The notes under the pieces are model-generated. The model ran no database searches, was not told the origin of the DNA, and worked only from the letters and a program-made list of their open reading frames with translations. 64,000 bases of DNA, taken from Motiliproteus sp036964625 (GTDB taxonomy: Bacteria > Pseudomonadota > Gammaproteobacteria > Pseudomonadales > Balneatricaceae). Location: positions 54,939-118,938 of the forward strand of contig JBALTG010000001.1 of assembly GCA_036964625.1 (NCBI GenBank). The letters run 5' to 3'. The position numbers were made by a program, and so were the translations under genes. Shown here in pieces: positions 44,585-52,546 of the stretch (its first letter is position 1; each line of letters opens with the position of its first letter).

Positions 44585-44667
44585 GAGCCTATGTTCTCCT
44601 CGGGTGTGCGAATGCGGCGGACGATGTTATTGGTAGTGGCGGTGGAGCAGCCATCCACAAACATCAT
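44581..44667 (-). CDS. Mini reading frame 1, copy of the hldE C-terminus (28 residues)
   Basis: Starts at 44667, overlapping the hldE stop as ATGA, and reads 28 residues beginning MMFVDGCS and ending EENIGS. It differs from mini frame 2 by Val for Leu at residue 4. The shared reading sense and intact stops are consistent with either recent origin or selection for coupling. Confidence 0.35.
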   Translation of the reverse strand: MMFVDGCSTATTNNIVRRIRTPEENIGS

Positions 44668-46115
44668 GAGCCTATATTCTCCTCGGGAGTACGGATGCGG
44701 CGGACGATGTTGGTGGTAGAGCAACCATCCAGAAACCCGAGGATGATCACTTCTCCGCCATTGTTGATCACGGCTTCGCCGCCAGCGACGTCTTCGGCCA
44801 TGTAGTCACCGCCTTTGACCAGAATGTCGGGCAACAGTTCTTTAATCAGCTCGGCGGGGGTGTCATCGACCGAATCCTTACCGAACGGCACCACCCAGTC
44901 AACACTGGCTAGCCCCGACATCACCGCCATGCGCTGTTCGAGGTGGTTGATCGGCCGCTCCGGACCTTTGAGTCGGGACACCGAATCATCGCTGTTAACC
45001 GCCACGATCAGTTTGTCACCCAACGAGCGGGCCTGTTGCAGGTACTGGACATGACCGGCGTGGAGAATATCAAAGCAGCCATTGGTCATCACCACCTTCT
45101 CGCCGCGCGCGTGGGCAGCCTGGATCTGGCGTTTCAGTGCATGCAGGCTGACGATGCCGGTCTCTTCGATCGCCTCGCCCAGAATGGCCCGGTTCAGCTC
45201 TTCGGCACTGAGGGTTGCAGTCCCCATCTTTGCCACCACGATACCGGCGCCCAAGTTGGCCAGGCGGGTTGCGTCTTCGATCGATTCGCCAGCGGCCAGT
45301 GCTACAGCCAGGGTGCCGATCACGGTATCTCCGGCGCCGGTGACGTCGAACACCTCCTGCGCCACGGTCGGGATGTGCAGCTCCTGATCCGCCTGGACCA
45401 GCGCCATGCCGCGCTCACTCCGGGTGACCAGCAGTGCATCCAACTCGCAGGCCAACCGCTGCGCATGGATCCGCTCGACCAGATCGGCGTCGTCCTGCCA
45501 TTTGCCCGCGACGGCGGCAAACTCAGATTCGTTGGGGGTGATCAGGGTCGCGCCAGCATAACGGCTGAAATCGGCGCCCTTGGGGTCGACCAGAATCTGC
45601 TTTCCGGCGGCGCGGGCGAGGGCGATCATCGCCCGGATCTCATCCAGGCAACCCTTGCCATAATCGGAGAACACCACCACATCGCAGTCGGGCAGGCAGC
45701 TGTCGAAGCGGTTCAGCAGTTGAGCGTGATCGTAGTCGACAAAGCCGTCTTCAAAATCGAGCCGGATCAGCTGCTGGTTGCGGCTCATCACCCGTAATTT
45801 GGTGATGGTATCGGAGCCTTCGACCGCTTCAAACTCGCAGCGAACTCTGGCCGTTTGCAGCTCTGCGCGCAGGCTGTCGGCAGCCTCATCAACACCCACC
45901 AGCGCCAGCAGCGTGGCATTGCCCCCCAGCGCGACAATGTTCAGGGCAACGTTGCCCGCACCGCCAGGGCGGCCTTCGAGTTTTTTGATATGAACCACAG
46001 GCACCGGCGCTTCGGGTGAGATCCGCTCGGTCTGGCCGTGCCAGTAGCGGTCTAGCATCAGGTCGCCAACCACCAGCACCCGCGCGCGGGTAAAATCCGG
46101 GATATAAAGCTGCAT
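44664..46115 (-). CDS. hldE: Bifunctional D-beta-D-heptose-7-phosphate kinase / D-beta-D-heptose-1-phosphate adenylyltransferase
   Basis: Protein of 483 residues. The N-terminal PfkB-type kinase (about 1-325) has VVGDLMLDRYWHG, GRPGGAGNVALN and the catalytic DVTGAGDTVIG. The C-terminal nucleotidyltransferase has MTNGCFDILHAGHVQYL and KGGDYMAEDV, and ends DGCSTTNIVRRI. It makes ADP-D-glycero-D-manno-heptose, with hldD next in the path. ATG 46115 gives the family start MQLYIPDF; a 34-codon longer frame overlaps gmhA and is rejected. The 3' end is triplicated. Confidence 0.95.
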   Translation of the reverse strand: MQLYIPDFTRARVLVVGDLMLDRYWHGQTERISPEAPVPVVHIKKLEGRPGGAGNVALNIVALGGNATLLALVGVDEAADSLRAELQTARVRCEFEAVEGSDTITKLRVMSRNQQLIRLDFEDGFVDYDHAQLLNRFDSCLPDCDVVVFSDYGKGCLDEIRAMIALARAAGKQILVDPKGADFSRYAGATLITPNESEFAAVAGKWQDDADLVERIHAQRLACELDALLVTRSERGMALVQADQELHIPTVAQEVFDVTGAGDTVIGTLAVALAAGESIEDATRLANLGAGIVVAKMGTATLSAEELNRAILGEAIEETGIVSLHALKRQIQAAHARGEKVVMTNGCFDILHAGHVQYLQQARSLGDKLIVAVNSDDSVSRLKGPERPINHLEQRMAVMSGLASVDWVVPFGKDSVDDTPAELIKELLPDILVKGGDYMAEDVAGGEAVINNGGEVIILGFLDGCSTTNIVRRIRTPEENIGS

Positions 46116-46174
46116 AGGGTTTCGTCTGCCGTTGTTATAACAATAAATTGTAAATAAGGGTGTAAATGCAGTCT

Positions 46175-46750
46175 TTACGCGTTGTCTGGCGCCAGCTGCT
46201 GGTCGAGCATCTCGCACAGCCAGTGGCCAATAAATATATGCACTTCCTGGATGCGTGCGGTCTCATCATCCGCGACTATCACCGAGACATCGGCCAGGCG
46301 TGCCAGCTGGCCGCCATCACGCCCCAGCAGGGTGGCAGATTTGATCCCCATGCTGCGGGCTTGCTCTATTGCTTTGATGATATTGCCGCTGTTGCCCGAG
46401 GTGCTGATACCGATCACCAGATCGCCGGGGCGAGCCAGCCCTTCGATCTGGCGTGAAAATAGGGTATCAAAGCTATAGTCGTTGCTGTGGGCCGTCATCA
46501 GCGATGTGTCTGTGGTTAGCGCGATAGACGCCAGAGGCCCGCGTTCGGCGTAATAACGCACCATGAGCTCGGCAGATAGATGCTGCGCATCGGCAGCACT
46601 GCCTCCATTGCCCATCCACAGAATCTTGCCCCCGCCGCGCAAGCACTCGAGCATGCACTCGGCCAGCAGGGTAACCTGCGGGGCGAGTGCGGCAACCCGC
46701 TCAAAGGCGTGCTGATGGCGCTTAAGCGCGCCCTCAAAGCTAGTGATCAC
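46175..46750 (-). CDS. gmhA: Phosphoheptose isomerase
   Basis: Protein of 191 residues, a SIS-domain isomerase that turns sedoheptulose 7-phosphate into D-glycero-D-manno-heptose 7-phosphate, the first step of ADP-heptose synthesis. It shows ILWMGNGGSAADAQHLSAEL and GISTSGNSGNIIKAIE as phosphosugar loops and HIFIGHWLCE near the end. The GTG at 46750 is preceded by GGGGAG at about ten bases. The gmhA-hldE-hldD order follows the pathway with one gap, GmhB phosphatase, which is not in the window. Confidence 0.93.
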   Translation of the reverse strand: MITSFEGALKRHQHAFERVAALAPQVTLLAECMLECLRGGGKILWMGNGGSAADAQHLSAELMVRYYAERGPLASIALTTDTSLMTAHSNDYSFDTLFSRQIEGLARPGDLVIGISTSGNSGNIIKAIEQARSMGIKSATLLGRDGGQLARLADVSVIVADDETARIQEVHIFIGHWLCEMLDQQLAPDNA

Positions 46751-46841
46751 GTTGCGATTTCTCCCCGAGCGACAAAAAGAGGCTAAGTATAACAGAGCAC
46801 CGGTGGACTGTTAAAATCGATAGTAATCAGTCTAGAGGCGC

Positions 46842-46870
46842 TTGACAGTCCGGGCCAAACACGCTTAAAT
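46842..46870 (+). promoter_or_regulatory. Promoter of tRNA-Phe
   Basis: TTGACA (46842-46847), 17-base spacer, TTAAAT (46865-46870), then a GC-rich discriminator (ACGCGCC) before transcription upstream of 46888. Spacing is optimal; a GC-rich discriminator is typical of stringently controlled stable-RNA promoters. Confidence 0.75.
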
Positions 46871-46887
46871 ACGCGCCTTCTTGCGTT

Positions 46888-46963
46888 GCCCGGATAGCTC
46901 AGTCGGTAGAGCAGAGGATTGAAAATCCTCGTGTCGGCGGTTCGATTCCGTCTCCGGGCACCA
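46888..46963 (+). tRNA. tRNA-Phe (GAA)
   Basis: 76-nt tRNA with acceptor GCCCGGA/TCCGGGC, D-arm AGCTCAGTCGGTAGAGCA, anticodon loop TTGAAAA with anticodon GAA, T-arm containing GGTTCGATTCC, and encoded CCA at the end. It has a promoter upstream and a terminator about 10 bases downstream. It is followed by a gene-poor, accessory-looking region and, 3.3 kb on, a broken tyrosine recombinase, so it may once have been an attachment site. Confidence 0.97.
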
Positions 46964-46973
46964 TATACTTCTT

Positions 46974-47002
46974 AAGGCTTGCAGCGATTGCAGGCCTTTT
47001 TT
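46974..47002 (+). terminator. Rho-independent terminator of tRNA-Phe
   Basis: AAGGCTTGCA (46974-46983), loop GCGAT, TGCAGGCCTT (46989-46998) and a T-run to 47002. One mismatch in the stem. Typical tRNA terminator. Confidence 0.85.
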
Positions 47003-47643
47003 GTTTCTGGCCTCTGGTCGATTTCTGGTCGGCGCTGGGTGCAACTCCCGGAAGCTCTTCGCTGCTTCTCTCCTTTTTGAAATACCTTTAATAACGCTCA
47101 CCCGTTAGCTGTTTTTAGGTGTGTTTGCTGTGGCGCTGTATCTAGCCCTCTGTTTTCAAGTGCTGTGGGCATTTTTCCGCGGTGGGCGTCCCCTTCTTAA
47201 GCTGTGGTTGAGACCATTCTTGAGCCATGAAGGATCCACTTGGTAAGACTAACCCAGTAGAGGGTTTTGACCTACGGTGTAAGTTCATGAATAGCGGGAC
47301 AGGTGCGGTGTGTCTTTGCAGCCGCTCGCCATCTGTAGAATTGAGAACCAGAGTGGCTCTTCACGACACAGGCTGGCCACTGAATGTTCTCGCCTAAAAA
47401 GTGACTGTGTCTTGTCAGGAGTTGTAGCAGAGCCATGTCCTGCAATAGCGGTATCGCCCCCTCGCCAAAGTGAATCCCCTTTCAACAGTGTGGCAACGCC
47501 ACTCTGCCGTAACGGTCTGAATGACTCTGCTCAAACGCCTGAACGAAAGCAGACAATAATGTTGTACCGCAGTCCCCCCCCTCGGGACTTACCGATAGAT
47601 TCCTGTTTTCTCAATGGCCGTAGTTTTGGACTACGCTGTATCT
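47003..47643. other. 640-bp region without a convincing gene
   Basis: Open frames up to 130 codons exist but lack ribosome sites, domains and codon bias. A 16-bp segment GGCTCTTCACGACACA at 47355-47370 recurs at 52522-52537 and may be an insertion-sequence terminus. A run of nine C (about 47573) and scattered AT-rich parts suggest decayed, transferred DNA. Confidence 0.45.
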
Positions 47644-47653
47644 TGTATACAAA
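47644..47653 (+). promoter_or_regulatory. TTGTATACAA palindrome, candidate GntR operator
   Basis: A perfect 10-bp palindrome 46 bases upstream of the gntR-type ATG. FadR-subfamily GntR proteins often bind T-GTATAC-A type dyads, so this is a plausible autoregulatory site. Confidence 0.6.
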
Positions 47654-47698
47654 ATTCAGAAATTGGATTCTAGCAGTAAAAAAAGGTTTGAGAGCAAG

Positions 47699-48391
47699 AT
47701 GAAGCCCATCAAGGTACCGCCCGACTTAGTGCAACTGGTTTATAGCGCCATCCGTGACAGCATCTGTGCCGGTGAGCTGGCACCCGGCGAGCGTCTCAAC
47801 CAGGAGGCGGTCGCCGAACGTCTGCAGGTCTCACGTCAGCCTATCGTACAGGCCATCGTGCTGCTGAAGAACCAGGGGTTTGTGAAGGAAATTGGACGCC
47901 GTGGTGTTGAGGTGGCACAGCCTTCGGCGGCCGAAATATCAGGATTCTATGCGGTGCGCGCTGTGTTGGATGGGCTTGCTGCCAGGGAAGCCGCTGATCA
48001 TGGTCAGCAGCACGCGCGACGGCAGGGCCCGGAGATCCTGCAGGCCGGACGAGAGGCCTGCCGATCGGGTTTGTTCATCGGAATGCTTCAGTCCGACATG
48101 GATTTCCATCAGTTTATCTATCGCCTGTCGGCCAATCCGGTTATCGAAAATATGGTTGCGCCGCACTGGCACCAGCTGCGCCGCGTGATGGGTAGCGTGC
48201 TTCGATCCGATTATCCCCATGCCAGGATCTGGAATGAGCACGAAGCGATCCTGAGTGCGATTATCGCCGGCGATGCACCTCAGGCGGAGCGGTTGGCGAG
48301 GGAGCATGCCGAAGGTGCACAGACCATGATGGCGGACAAGTTACGCTGTGCAGCCACCAGCGCCGAACCTAAAAATGTCCAGAACGGCTGA
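47699..48391 (+). CDS. GntR-family transcriptional regulator, FCD (FadR-like) subgroup
   Basis: Protein of 230 residues. The N-terminal winged helix has AIRDSICAGELAPGERLNQEAVAERLQVSRQPI, and the C-terminal FCD domain has the helical metal-site pattern with D..FH, RIWNEHEAILSAI and REHAEG. FCD GntR proteins usually sense organic acids or sugar acids. The ATG at 47699 gives the conserved start; the upstream AAAAGG is the only ribosome signal and is weak. It is followed by a hydrolase/DMT exporter pair 110 bp later, which it probably controls together with itself through the TTGTATACAA palindrome. Confidence 0.88.
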   Translation: MKPIKVPPDLVQLVYSAIRDSICAGELAPGERLNQEAVAERLQVSRQPIVQAIVLLKNQGFVKEIGRRGVEVAQPSAAEISGFYAVRAVLDGLAAREAADHGQQHARRQGPEILQAGREACRSGLFIGMLQSDMDFHQFIYRLSANPVIENMVAPHWHQLRRVMGSVLRSDYPHARIWNEHEAILSAIIAGDAPQAERLAREHAEGAQTMMADKLRCAATSAEPKNVQNG

Positions 48392-48500
48392 AGCGATCAC
48401 ATCTGTTTTGGCTGACGGGGTGGGCCGTCGCGATGGACCGTCGCGATTTTGAACATAACCGCAGGTACAAAAAACGAACCATAAAAAAGAGGAAAGCAGC

Positions 48501-49325
48501 ATGACGGTTTTATCTCTCGATGATCACAATGGGATTTTCTATCGGTACCAGCCACCTCGGTCGGGACAGGGAAACACCTTTGTGTTCTTCAACGCCCTGA
48601 CCGGTGATACGAGCATGTGGGAGGGATGTATCGGCGAGATGCTCCGTAGCGCAGGGCATGGCACGCTTAGCTTCAATTTCCGCGGTCAGGCCGAAAGCGC
48701 CTTCTGTGCCGATTTAGCACTGAATGCCGAGCTGATTATCGACGATTGCCGACGGCTGCTGCTTGAACTTCAGCCCCCTCGTGTGATCCTGGTGGGGCTC
48801 TCCATCGGTGGTCTGTTCGCGGCGCAGGCATGGTTGAGAGGGGTAGAGGATGTCGCCGTGGAGGGCCTGGTGCTGATCAACACATTGCGCAAAGATGGCC
48901 CCCGGTTGCAGTGGATCAACGCTGCCCTGGTGCGCTGCGCCGAGGTGGGGGGGCTGCAGCTGTTCAGGGACCTCTACGCCCCCCTGTTATTCAATGAAGA
49001 TTGGCTGCATGCCAATCGTGGCCAGTTTCTAACCCCTGAGCCCTATGCGCCGCTTGAGCGCTCAAGCGGTCACTACAATCTATTGCGGCATAGCGCCAGC
49101 GCCGATTGGGACCTGTCCTATGAGCAACTGGCGTTGCCGGTACTGATCATCACCGGGCTGCAGGATCATGTGTTCCTGGAAGCCGCAGCCGTGGAGGAAC
49201 TCAGTCAACGGTTGCCCTCCGCTCGGCGCATCGACATGGAGGATGCGGCGCATATTCTCCCGGCAGAACGTCCGCAAGCCTGTGCCGAGGCGCTGCTCCA
49301 GTTTGCTGCGGAGGATTGTCGATGA
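48501..49325 (+). CDS. Alpha/beta-hydrolase
   Basis: Protein of 274 residues with the alpha/beta-hydrolase order: oxyanion region FFNALTGDTSMW, nucleophile elbow GLSIGG (S101), acid in GLQDHVF and catalytic His in DAAHILP. No signal peptide, so cytoplasmic. Ribosome site AGAGGAAAG is clear. The stop overlaps the DMT exporter start as ATGA, coupling hydrolysis to export or import of a related compound. The substrate (ester, lactone or thioester) cannot be inferred. Confidence 0.85.
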   Translation: MTVLSLDDHNGIFYRYQPPRSGQGNTFVFFNALTGDTSMWEGCIGEMLRSAGHGTLSFNFRGQAESAFCADLALNAELIIDDCRRLLLELQPPRVILVGLSIGGLFAAQAWLRGVEDVAVEGLVLINTLRKDGPRLQWINAALVRCAEVGGLQLFRDLYAPLLFNEDWLHANRGQFLTPEPYAPLERSSGHYNLLRHSASADWDLSYEQLALPVLIITGLQDHVFLEAAAVEELSQRLPSARRIDMEDAAHILPAERPQACAEALLQFAAEDCR

Positions 49326-50275
49326 GCTTATGGCAGCGCTATAGCTGGGTGGCTTACCTGGCCGTGTTCGTCGGGGTGCTGGGGCATGCGTCTACGGAAT
49401 TCGTGGCGGTGTTGTCCGGGATAGCAGGTCCGGAGCTGTCGGTCTGGCGCTTTCTTTTGGGGGGCACCGGGTTGGTGGTGCTGGCCTTGTGTTTACCCGC
49501 CAGCCGAGACCTTATCACCCCCTTAAAAACCCATGGCTGGTCGCTAGTGGGACTCTCGCTACTCGGGGTGACCTTGGGTTATCTGGCCTTTCACTGGTCT
49601 CTGGATTTTGCGACGGTGCCGCAGGTCGCCACGACGGTAACGACGATTCCGATCTTTGTCGCCCTCACTAACCTAGTTGTCAATCGCCAGCCGGTTACCC
49701 TGGCAAAAGCCGGTAGTGGCTTGTGCGCACTGATCGGTATCGCGCTACTGCTTACCGATGGCTACCTGACACAACTCGCCAGCTCCGGCAGCAATCTGAT
49801 CGGTATTGCGTTCGCCCTCGTCTGTGCGTTTTCTGTGGCGAGTTATTCTGTGCTGGTACGTCCCATCATTGTCCAATATGGCGCGCTGCGAATTACGGCA
49901 ATTACACTGTTTCTGGGGGCACTAGGGCTTTGGCTGGTGGTCGGCCTGTGCTTCGATCGCTGGGTTAGGCTGGGGCAGATCTTCGATTTGCAGCCTTTGG
50001 CGCTGGTCTCGCTACTGACGATCGGGTTGTGGAACACCACGATCACCCAATTCCTTTGGATTGGAGGGCTGGCAGCGGTGCCGGATATCACTAAGGGCAG
50101 CTATTTGTTCTTCCTGAAACCCGCCATTGCGGCCCTGCTGGCCGTGCTGTTTCTGAATCAGGATCTCACCCTGGCCCAGACTCTGGCGATCCTGGTGATC
50201 ACGGCTTCGGTCGGTGTTGAGATGTTTTTTAAGGCGGGCGCAAGTGCCCTGCAGGTGCGGACGCGCCAATCGTGA
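49322..50275 (+). CDS. EamA/DMT-family transporter
   Basis: Protein of 317 residues with ten predicted membrane helices arranged as two EamA repeats (the second begins near residue 155 with SNLIGIAFALVCAFSVASY). The inner-membrane location and drug/metabolite role follow from the family. ATG 49322 is chosen because it overlaps the hydrolase stop by four bases; a TTG two codons earlier is ignored. Together with the hydrolase and GntR it forms a small substrate-responsive module. The stop lies five bases before the recombinase remnant. Confidence 0.85.
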   Translation: MSLWQRYSWVAYLAVFVGVLGHASTEFVAVLSGIAGPELSVWRFLLGGTGLVVLALCLPASRDLITPLKTHGWSLVGLSLLGVTLGYLAFHWSLDFATVPQVATTVTTIPIFVALTNLVVNRQPVTLAKAGSGLCALIGIALLLTDGYLTQLASSGSNLIGIAFALVCAFSVASYSVLVRPIIVQYGALRITAITLFLGALGLWLVVGLCFDRWVRLGQIFDLQPLALVSLLTIGLWNTTITQFLWIGGLAAVPDITKGSYLFFLKPAIAALLAVLFLNQDLTLAQTLAILVITASVGVEMFFKAGASALQVRTRQS

Positions 50276-50279
50276 TCTA

Positions 50280-50477
50280 TCCCAGTCATTCTGGACACCT
50301 CGGGACGCTTTAGCCAAATGGATCACCTGTAAAAATCGTCGGCACAACGATTACCTGTTCCCAAGCCGAAATGGCCAATCACCACAGCTTTCCACGCGGC
50401 AGTACACAAGCATCGCGGAACGCTGGGTATTGGGCTTTCGCCTGCGGATTACGGAACTCACACTCAACGGCGGATAA
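50280..50477 (+). pseudogene. Fragment of a tyrosine recombinase/integrase, frameshifted
   Basis: In one frame the region reads TPRDALAKWI ... DYLFPSRNGQSP then LSTRQYTSIAERW, a stretch I know from site-specific tyrosine recombinases. At about 50426 the homology moves to another frame, continuing GIGLSPADYGTHTQRR, which holds the box-II H-x-x-R. Start and catalytic Tyr are missing. It is a truncated, frameshifted relic, about 65 codons plus 20. It may mark an old integrative element spanning the tRNA-Phe side region. Confidence 0.65.
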
Positions 50478-50779
50478 CGTGGCCTTCGTCATCCTCAGCC
50501 TGCCTTAGAATCGTATCGGCATCGGTGGCGTTCTACTGCAACCGCCCCGGGATCAGAGCGATCAGAACTGCTCAGTTCGTCCATAATCCTCTTATTAATG
50601 TCCTTATCGTCTGTTTTTGGCCAGAAAAAAACCGCAATAGCCATGATTGTACATAATATACGGTAAAAATGACTTTTCACTGTTCTGTAAACTAGGGTCC
50701 AACTCGGGTTTGGCTCAGGTTACGACTACCTGAGCGCCTATCCATAAAAATAAGTTGTATAAAAGAAGAGGACCAACCT
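50478..50779. other. Intergenic region before putP
   Basis: About 300 bp. It may contain further decayed recombinase sequence near its left end. A 61-codon leftward frame lacks a ribosome site. AT-rich stretches near 50640-50680 (TACATAATATACGG) could hold the putP promoter, but I cannot fix -35/-10. Confidence 0.4.
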
Positions 50780-52279
50780 GTGATTACACTAACATTTTTA
50801 ATCTATCTCGGCCTGATGTTGGCGATCGGCGTAGTCGCCTATCGCCGTACCCAGGACCTGTCAGACTATGTGCTCGGTGGACGTAATCTAGGCCCACTGC
50901 CCAGCGCCCTGTCGGCCGGTGCTTCGGATATGAGCGGATGGCTACTGCTGGGATTACCCGGCTACGCCATGTCCGCCGGTTACGGTTCCTTTTGGTTGGC
51001 GGGCGGCTTGCTGCTTGGTACCTGGCTCAACTGGCTGCTTGTTGCTCAGCGGTTGCGGGTCTATTCACAGCACGCTGAAGACGCCTTGACCCTCCCCGCC
51101 TTCTTTGAAAAACGTTTTCAAGACCACGGCCATAGCCTGCGCGTGATCTCTGCCATATTCGTGCTGGTGTTCTTCCTGTTTTACACCAGTTCGGGCCTGG
51201 TGGCGGGTGCGAAATTGTTTGAAACGGTGTTCGGCTTCGACTACCAACTGGCGGTAATCATCGGCGCTATCGCAGTGATCTCCTACACCCTGTTCGGTGG
51301 CTACCTGGCGGTATCCTGGACCGACGTGGTGCAGGGGCTGCTGATGGCCGCAGCATTGATCATCGTGCCTCTGATCGCCATCGGCGAAATAGGCGGAGTC
51401 TCCGCCACTTGGGCGGCGATGGAAGCCAAAAATCCTGAGCTGCTGAATGCCTTTACCAATGCAGACGGCACCAGTATCACTCTGATCGGTACCCTGTCGT
51501 TGCTGGGCTGGGGGCTGGGGTATTTTGGCCAGCCGCATATCTTGGCACGTTTCAAAGGCATCAGAAGCAAGGACGACGTGCCAACGGCGCGTCGCATCGC
51601 CGTATTCTGGAGCGGCCTGACCATGGTCGGCGCCTGCTTAGTAGGCTTCGCTGCGATTGGCTATTTTGAGACGCCGCTGGGTGACAGCGAGAAAGTCTTT
51701 ATGGTGTTGGTGGATGCGCTGTTCCATCCGGTGATCGCAGGTATCTTGCTGGCCGCTATCCTGGCTGCGGTTATGAGCACCGCCGACTCCCAGTTGCTGG
51801 TGTCATCGTCTGCCCTGGCCGAAGACTTCTATAAGACGTTGTTCAACAAGAACGCCAGCCAGAAGCAACTGGTCATGGTCGGCCGTATCGCGGTCGTGGT
51901 TATCGCCTTGATCGCGACCGTTCTGGCTATGGACAAAGACTCCAAGGTACTGGATCTGGTCTCCTACGCTTGGGCCGGTTTTGGTGCAGCCTTCGGACCT
52001 GCGCTGATTCTCGCGCTGTACTGGAAGCGGATGAACAAGGCTGGCGCTCTGGCTGGCATCATCGTCGGAGGTGTCACCGTGGTGGTCTGGAAGCAGCTTT
52101 CCGGTGGTTGGTTCGATCTCTATGAGATCATCCCCGGGATGCTGTTCGCCTTTGTGGCCATCATTCTGGCGACCCTGATGACGGCGCCACCAGCACGCTC
52201 GGTTGTAGCTACTTTTGACGAAGTGGACGCGATTATCAAGGACGAGACGCCCTCTGGAGTCCCCGCCAACGCGGTCTAA
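50780..52279 (+). CDS. putP: Sodium/proline symporter
   Basis: Protein of 499 residues with about 13 membrane helices of the SSS (LeuT-fold) family. The N-terminal YVLGGRNLGPLPSALSAGASDMSGWLLLGLPG block with Na+/proline-site residues and the conserved ISYTLFGGYLAVSWTDVVQG are typical for PutP. It imports proline, as a nutrient or osmolyte. GTG 50780 is preceded by AGAGGA. It is a single gene with a strong hairpin after it. No putA is in the window. Confidence 0.92.
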   Translation: MITLTFLIYLGLMLAIGVVAYRRTQDLSDYVLGGRNLGPLPSALSAGASDMSGWLLLGLPGYAMSAGYGSFWLAGGLLLGTWLNWLLVAQRLRVYSQHAEDALTLPAFFEKRFQDHGHSLRVISAIFVLVFFLFYTSSGLVAGAKLFETVFGFDYQLAVIIGAIAVISYTLFGGYLAVSWTDVVQGLLMAAALIIVPLIAIGEIGGVSATWAAMEAKNPELLNAFTNADGTSITLIGTLSLLGWGLGYFGQPHILARFKGIRSKDDVPTARRIAVFWSGLTMVGACLVGFAAIGYFETPLGDSEKVFMVLVDALFHPVIAGILLAAILAAVMSTADSQLLVSSSALAEDFYKTLFNKNASQKQLVMVGRIAVVVIALIATVLAMDKDSKVLDLVSYAWAGFGAAFGPALILALYWKRMNKAGALAGIIVGGVTVVVWKQLSGGWFDLYEIIPGMLFAFVAIILATLMTAPPARSVVATFDEVDAIIKDETPSGVPANAV

Positions 52280-52296
52280 TCAGCGTCGCGGCAAAC

Positions 52297-52326
52297 ACGG
52301 CCCTGCTCGTTCGCGAGCAGGGCCGT
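52297..52326 (+). terminator. Strong 13-bp hairpin with UUCG-type loop after putP
   Basis: ACGGCCCTGCTCG (52297-52309), loop TTCG, CGAGCAGGGCCGT (52314-52326): a perfect 13-bp stem starting 18 bases after the stop. The T-run is poor (TGTGGTTT), so it could be rho-assisted, but the stem is very stable. Confidence 0.75.
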
Positions 52327-52546
52327 TGTGGTTTCAGACGGCCCGTGATCTGGCAAACAGCCTACTGCGCCACCGAACAAAAATAGATCCTTCCTATCTC
52401 CCCGGATATTTTTAAACCCTCAGTCGAGCGTCAGGGCTCGACCCGCTGCGGAAAATTTTCGGGGTGCCCGTCACCACATTTACGTTGAAGCCCTGATTCG
52501 TATTAGGGTGTTGAGCCGACGGGCTCTTCACGACACAAACCGGCTC

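Larger units (their letters stand above)
44498..44667 (-). repeat. 83-bp tandem duplication of the hldE 3' end, two extra copies between hldE and hldD
   Basis: After the true hldE stop (44664-44666) the sequence coding for its C-terminus (Leu-Asp-Gly-Cys-Ser ... Glu-Asn-Ile-Gly-Ser-stop) occurs twice more, with unit starts at 44667 and 44584 and the next at 44501 (the hldD ATG). The period is 83 bp, which is 87 minus the 4-bp ATGA overlap, so each copy is re-set by the same coupling signal. The extra copies carry nine more bases in the middle than hldE itself (STATTNN for STTN). GAGGAG is present in each. Confidence 0.9.

Noticed and set aside
46865..47101. 78-codon leftward frame across tRNA-Phe
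   Set aside because: It is the well-known false frame read antisense through a tRNA gene; no ribosome site and no domain.
47310..47702. 130-codon rightward frame before the GntR gene
   Set aside because: Unusual composition, no recognisable fold, no ribosome site; overlaps the candidate operator and the regulator start.
50495..50680. 61-codon leftward frame with a hydrophobic head before putP
   Set aside because: GTG start without a ribosome site and a tail that runs through decayed recombinase DNA; too weak to call.
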